From Candidatus Hikarchaeia archaeon HikBin4 (GTDB lineage: Archaea > Halobacteriota > Halobacteria > Halobacteriales > Hikarchaeaceae): a DNA stretch of 10,020 nt. Location: contig WTZT01000015.1 of the NCBI GenBank assembly GCA_009889685.1, positions 1 to 10,020 on the forward strand, written 5' to 3'. The translations under genes and the position numbers were made by a program. Below, piece by piece: positions 6,753 through 10,020 of the stretch. The notes under the pieces are model-generated. The model did not search any database, was not told the origin of the DNA, and worked only from the letters and a program-made list of their open reading frames with translations. The number at the start of each line of letters is the position of its first letter. The stretch's first letter is position 1.

Positions 6753-7282
6753 GGATTGTAAAAACATTTTGGGCTTTGGATGCTAGTTTGGCCGAACGTA
6801 GGCACTTTCCCGCTATTAATTGGAATGAGTCATACTCATTATATCGAAACCAGCTCGATCCATGGTTATGTGAAAATGTAGCAAATGATTGGCCAGATGT
6901 TCGTCAATGGGCTGTGAGTACACTTGCAGAAGAGACGAAATTGCAAGAAATAGTACAGCTCGTTGGGAAAGATGCATTGCCAGAAGATCAGCAATTGATA
7001 TTAGAAGTTGCCAGATACCTAAGGGAAGGATTCCTACAGCAGAATGCGTATCATGACGTGGATACGTACTCAGAACCCAGAAAAACGTATCTGATATTTA
7101 AGGCAATAAAAACGTTTAATGACGAAGCGTTTAAAGCATTGACTGGTGGGGCGTCTATTGAGCAAATCCAAGCAATTAAATCGGCTCCTAGATTGAATAG
7201 GATAGGGACCGCTTCGGAGTATGAAGAGTTTATAGAACAATTAGAAAAAGAGATTACAAACCAACTAAAGGAGTTGTACTAA
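6719..7282 (+). CDS. atpA: A-type ATP synthase catalytic subunit A, C-terminal part after the frameshift
   Basis: This frame carries residues 398-584 of catalytic subunit A, starting with [20 protein letters not shown], the direct continuation of the preceding fragment. It then has the family block [19 protein letters not shown] and the C-terminal helical domain, and ends NQLKELY with TAA at 7280-7282. The earliest usable start codon in this frame is a TTG at 6749, but no ribosome binding site suggests independent translation, and a protein starting there would lack the P-loop. It should be treated as the second half of one atpA gene (5529-7282). The AtpB ribosome binding site AAAGGAG (7267-7273) lies inside its last codons. 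Confidence 0.9.
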   Translation, partial: [187 protein letters not shown]

Positions 7283-7283
7283 A

Positions 7284-8690
7284 ATGAAAGAGTATCAAAC
7301 AATAAACGAAATCAGTGGCCCATTGGTTTTTGCAGAGATAGATGAACCAATTGGTTATGGCGAAATGGTGGAAATTGAGTTGAATGGGAGGGGAATTAGG
7401 CGTGGGCAGGTGTTAGAATCTACAGATAAATTTGTTGCCATTCAGGTTTTTGAGGGCACATCTGGTATCGATAAAAAATGTTCAGTTAGATTTTTAGGTG
7501 AGACTTTAAAAATGCCAGTAACAAGAGATTTGTTGGGTCGTGTTTTGGATGGATCTGGGAAACCTATAGATGGAGGTCCAGAAATTGTACCTGAGGATCG
7601 TAGAGACATAGTCGGCACTGCAATTAATCCATATGCTAGAGAATACCCAAGAGAATTCATTCAAACTGGGATTTCCTCAATCGATGGGATGAACACATTA
7701 GTCAGGGGGCAGAAACTTCCATTATTCAGTGGTGCAGGATTGCCACATAATGAAATAGCGCTACAAATAGCTCGGCAGGCAACTGTTCCAGAAGAAGACG
7801 CAGAAGGTGGGAGTTCAGAATTTGCGGTTGTGTTTGCTGCTATGGGAATAACGGCGGAAGAGGCTAATGAATTTATGGATGATTTTGAGCGCACGGGTGC
7901 TCTCGAGCGTTCGGTTGTTTTTCTCAACCTAGCAGATGATCCAGCAGTAGAGAGGACTATCACACCTAGATTAGCGTTGACGACTGCAGAGTATCTCGCG
8001 TTTGATCTTCACTATCATGTGTTGGTTATTTTGACAGATATGACGAATTACTGTGAGGCTCTAAGAGAAATTGGAGCTGCTAGAGAAGAAGTTCCAGGTA
8101 GACGAGGATATCCAGGATATATGTATACGGATCTATCAATGCTTTATGAACGTGCAGGAAGGATAGAAGGGGTAGAAGGTTCGATTACACAGATTCCAAT
8201 TTTGACAATGCCAGGAGATGATGACACTCATCCGATTCCAGACCTTACAGGATATATCACAGAAGGGCAAATTTATGTGGATCGTGAACTTCATTCGAAG
8301 GGTGTTAAACCTCCAATAAACGTGTTGCCATCTTTGAGTAGGTTAATGAGTGAAGGCATAGGAGAAGGGCTAACTAGAAATGATCATAGCAATGTTTCGG
8401 ATCAATTGTATGCAGGATATGCAGAAGGAAGAGATCTCCGATCACTCGTGAATATTGTTGGGAAAGAATCGCTCTCGGAGAGGGACAATTTATATTTAGA
8501 TTTTGCAGATAGATTTGAAATGGAATTTGTCCAGCAAGGTTATGAGAATAATAGGACGATTGAGGAGACACTTAGTGTTGGGTGGAATTTGCTATCGATG
8601 CTACCAAAAACTGAATTAAATCGAATTGATGAATCATATATAGAAAAATATTATGAAGAGAGTCCAGAGAATTCCAAAGTGGAAGGATAA
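7284..8690 (+). CDS. atpB: A-type ATP synthase regulatory subunit B
   Basis: Subunit B alternates with A in the A3B3 hexamer and binds nucleotide without being the catalytic site. The 468-residue length is normal. At the position of the P-loop it has LFSGAGLPHNEIA (148-159) rather than GxxxxGKT, the hallmark of the non-catalytic B subunit. Other conserved blocks are ITPRLALTTAEYLAF (226-240), TDMTNYCEALREI (251-263), VPGRRGYPGYMYTDL (270-284) and LPSLSRLMSEGIG (348-360). R353 in PSLSRLM is the likely arginine contributed to the catalytic site of A, by family analogy. The ATG at 7284 is one base after the atpA stop and is preceded by AAAGGAG at 7267-7273. The frame is intact, in contrast to atpA. 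The last 30 or so residues are acidic and less conserved. Confidence 0.97.
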   Translation: MKEYQTINEISGPLVFAEIDEPIGYGEMVEIELNGRGIRRGQVLESTDKFVAIQVFEGTSGIDKKCSVRFLGETLKMPVTRDLLGRVLDGSGKPIDGGPEIVPEDRRDIVGTAINPYAREYPREFIQTGISSIDGMNTLVRGQKLPLFSGAGLPHNEIALQIARQATVPEEDAEGGSSEFAVVFAAMGITAEEANEFMDDFERTGALERSVVFLNLADDPAVERTITPRLALTTAEYLAFDLHYHVLVILTDMTNYCEALREIGAAREEVPGRRGYPGYMYTDLSMLYERAGRIEGVEGSITQIPILTMPGDDDTHPIPDLTGYITEGQIYVDRELHSKGVKPPINVLPSLSRLMSEGIGEGLTRNDHSNVSDQLYAGYAEGRDLRSLVNIVGKESLSERDNLYLDFADRFEMEFVQQGYENNRTIEETLSVGWNLLSMLPKTELNRIDESYIEKYYEESPENSKVEG

Positions 8691-8696
8691 AGAAAA

Positions 8697-9341
8697 ATGT
8701 CAGAAGACTTTAAACCAACCCGAAAAAATTTGCTTCGAGTCAAGGGTAGAATTAAACTATCGGAGAGGGGACACGATACTTTGGAGAAAAAACGTGATGG
8801 GTTAATTATGGAGTTTATGGGTATTTTAGAAAAAGCAAAGGGGGTTAGAGAGGAGTTATCACAAGCATACACAGAAGCTCAAAGGACTATGAATGTGGCG
8901 CGTGCTATGGAAGGGGATATTGCAGTGAGAGGTGCTGCAGAAGCTTTGAAAGAACATCCAGAGATATATGTTGAATCAAAAAACATAATGGGTGTTGTTG
9001 TTCCACAAATAAAATCTAACAAAGTGAGAAAAACTATTGATCAAAGAGGGTATGGGTTACTAGGCACGACCGCGAGAATAGATGAAAGTGCAAATTCATA
9101 TGAGAGGCTCCTAGATTCAGCCATTTTGGCAGCAGAAGTTGAGACTGGAATGCGGAAACTACTAACAGAAATTGAGATTACTAAAAGGCGTGTGAATGCA
9201 CTAGAGTTTAAAGTTCTCCCAGAGTTATATCAAGTCCGGAAATTTATTGGGCAAAAACTTGAAGAACAAGAGAGAGAAGAAATATTTCGATTGAAAAAGA
9301 TCAAAGGTAAAAAAGGAAGAAAAAGTTCAGGAGATACGTGA
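8697..9341 (+). CDS. atpD: A-type ATP synthase subunit D (central shaft)
   Basis: Subunit D is the coiled-coil central shaft (gamma-like) that rotates inside the A3B3 head. It is homologous to V-type subunit D, not to bacterial AtpD (beta). The 214-residue protein has the family N-terminus KPTRKNLLRVKGRIKLSERG followed by HDTLEKKRDGLIMEF. The matching C-terminal helix has EITKRRVNALEFKVLPEL and YQVRKFIGQKLEEQEREE. The middle (about 80-130) is the short globular part. A lysine-rich tail (KKIKGKKGRK) ends the protein, where haloarchaeal homologues tend to be acidic. The start lies six bases after atpB; GGAAGGA at 8681-8687 overlaps the atpB end and serves as ribosome binding site. Confidence 0.96.
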   Translation: MSEDFKPTRKNLLRVKGRIKLSERGHDTLEKKRDGLIMEFMGILEKAKGVREELSQAYTEAQRTMNVARAMEGDIAVRGAAEALKEHPEIYVESKNIMGVVVPQIKSNKVRKTIDQRGYGLLGTTARIDESANSYERLLDSAILAAEVETGMRKLLTEIEITKRRVNALEFKVLPELYQVRKFIGQKLEEQEREEIFRLKKIKGKKGRKSSGDT

Positions 9342-9380
9342 AGAGATATTTTGTGCCTGCGGGGGTGTGTTGATAGATAG

Positions 9381-9773
9381 ATGAAGTGTTTTGAATGCCA
9401 TGTTGAAATGAGTTCGTACAGTACCCCGGGAGTTGTGAGGCACATAAAAAGAGAATTTAAAGAATACGTTTCTGTTTGTCCTAGATGTTTTAAGATGGTC
9501 CAATCAGATACCGTTGATGGGATTATAAAATTGGATGAGATTGATGAAGAACTCCCCAAAGGGGAAATTGGAATAATAATGGCGATTGGGATTGGATGGT
9601 TGATGGAATCGCTAGTATTGAACAAAAATGAAGTTGTAGCTATTTTTGAGCATATAATAGACGAAGGTAGAGATCCGTGGATAGTCTTGGAAAAACTCTC
9701 GCGGTCCAGTACTACAAATGTGAAAAAAAATATTAATAAAGCTAGAGTACAGCTTGAACAGCTTATAAAATAG
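9381..9773 (+). CDS. Zinc-ribbon protein, DUF6276-like, linked to the ATP synthase operon
   Basis: A 130-residue protein of unknown function, likely the last gene of the operon, 39 bases after atpD. It has two Cys pairs, CFEC (C3, C6) and CPRC (C33, C36), arranged as a four-cysteine zinc ribbon. From about residue 50 the pattern DEELPKGEIGIIMAIGIGWL is followed by helical segments ending ARVQLEQLIK. I recall this layout, a ribbon followed by a helical region with a DPW/DPF-like motif (here GRDPWIVLEKL) and an LEQL end, from haloarchaeal DUF6276 proteins encoded just after atpD. Its role is unknown. Conserved linkage suggests a part in assembly or regulation of the enzyme, but that is guesswork. 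The ATG at 9381 is chosen because it puts the first CxxC at residues 3-6; gggggtg (9361-9367) is a possible ribosome binding site, rather distant. Confidence 0.82.
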   Translation: MKCFECHVEMSSYSTPGVVRHIKREFKEYVSVCPRCFKMVQSDTVDGIIKLDEIDEELPKGEIGIIMAIGIGWLMESLVLNKNEVVAIFEHIIDEGRDPWIVLEKLSRSSTTNVKKNINKARVQLEQLIK

Positions 9774-9795
9774 TTGAACTAAAATACATCACGTT

Positions 9796-9829
9796 GGGGG
9801 CCTATTACACGTCAGGACAGGCCTCTTTT
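9796..9829. terminator. Candidate bidirectional hairpin terminator
   Basis: Between the stop of the zinc-ribbon gene and the convergent MORN-repeat gene, gggggcct (9796-9803) can pair with aggcctct (9819-9826). This gives eight base pairs including two G-T wobbles, with a 15-base loop. It is followed by a T run (9826-9829) on the + strand and by tattt on the - strand, as would suit a shared terminator. Archaeal termination depends mainly on T-runs and the hairpin may be incidental, so this is tentative. Confidence 0.35.
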
Positions 9830-9836
9830 GGTTTCA

Positions 9837-10020
9837 TTAGATCAGTAACCATCTCAATAATCTCAACAACGACGATTTACCGCTAGGCTTGGCCTTACCA
9901 TTTTTGAATTTACACACTTCCTGCTCACCAACTGCGTCGGTCACAGTCCCTTGACCATGTTTGAAATCATCTTTCCATTCGCCCACATATTGGGTACCAT
10001 TTGAGAAGGTCAAAGTCCCT
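9837..10020 (-). CDS. MORN-repeat protein, C-terminal end (5' part outside window)
   Basis: The last 60 codons of a gene entering from the right edge and ending at TAA (9837-9839). Visible residues 1-8 (GTLTFSNG) end one MORN repeat, and residues 11-25 (YVGEWKDDFKHGQGT) form a near-consensus second one (YxGEWxxxxxHGxGT). A degenerate third unit follows (GEQEVCKFKNGKAKPSGK). The C-terminus is a short hydrophobic, basic stretch, LLRLLRWLLI. MORN repeats make elongated beta-hairpin arrays that often bind membranes or other proteins. The gene is convergent with the ATP synthase operon and shows no functional link to it. It was found by translating the reverse strand directly. The repeat assignment is strong; overall function is unknown because most of the protein lies outside the window. 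Confidence 0.8.
   Translation of the reverse strand, partial: GTLTFSNGTQYVGEWKDDFKHGQGTVTDAVGEQEVCKFKNGKAKPSGKSSLLRLLRWLLI

Noticed and set aside
6749..7282. Independent short protein starting at TTG 6749
   Set aside because: The protein is the exact continuation of AtpA in another frame, with family residues immediately upstream of the TTG, so it is the C-terminal half of atpA.
1..10020. CRISPR arrays, tRNA or rRNA genes, insertion sequences
   Set aside because: No regularly spaced repeats, cloverleaf-like sequences, transposase motifs or terminal inverted repeats were seen; nearly all sequence is coding.

Overview
The window holds an almost complete archaeal A-type (A1Ao) ATP synthase operon, all on the + strand, in the haloarchaeal gene order atpH-I-K-E-C-F-A-B-D and followed by a small zinc-ribbon gene. 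The subunit sequences resemble those of Halobacteria throughout: the AtpF start MSQEIAV, the AtpE start MSLETVVEDIR, the AtpI end LQSIRLEYVEFF and the DUF6276-like downstream gene. However, the DNA is AT-rich (roughly 40% G+C by eye) and the proteins are rich in lysine, unlike the acidic, lysine-poor proteins of extreme halophiles with high-GC genomes. The best inference is a euryarchaeon of the Halobacteria line with low salt adaptation, for example a Hikarchaeia/Marine Group IV-like lineage or another low-GC relative, perhaps from a metagenome. This is an inference and no marker gene here settles it.

Layout: 1-586 (- strand) is a SAM-dependent methyltransferase running off the left edge and transcribed divergently from the operon. 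587-720 is the divergent promoter region, with a TATA-like element placed for a leaderless atpH transcript. 721-9341 encodes the ATP synthase: peripheral stalk (H, E), membrane rotor and stator (K, I), central stalk (C, F, D) and catalytic head (A, B). Neighbouring genes overlap or nearly touch, except for a 130-base gap before the proteolipid gene atpK. 9381-9773 is a CxxC/CxxC zinc-ribbon gene of the DUF6276 type. 9774-9836 carries a hairpin between convergent genes, and 9837-10020 (- strand) is the C-terminal end of a MORN-repeat protein.

Together the operon genes make the rotary enzyme. AtpA and AtpB form the ATP-handling hexamer, AtpD/F/C couple it to the AtpK ring, AtpI provides the ion path, and AtpH/E hold the head static. 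The methyltransferase may act on menaquinone, which would place a respiratory-chain gene beside the ATP synthase.

The main irregularity is in atpA. The reading frame breaks at a run of six G (6714-6719) inside the conserved SPPGGDFSEP region. One more G would restore a full 584-residue AtpA. A homopolymer sequencing error is the simplest explanation; a real mutation or slippage remains possible. I see no convincing evidence of an undescribed system. The best leads are the atpA break, the low-GC, lysine-rich version of a haloarchaeal operon, the separate promoter-like region before atpK, and the adjacent MORN-repeat gene.
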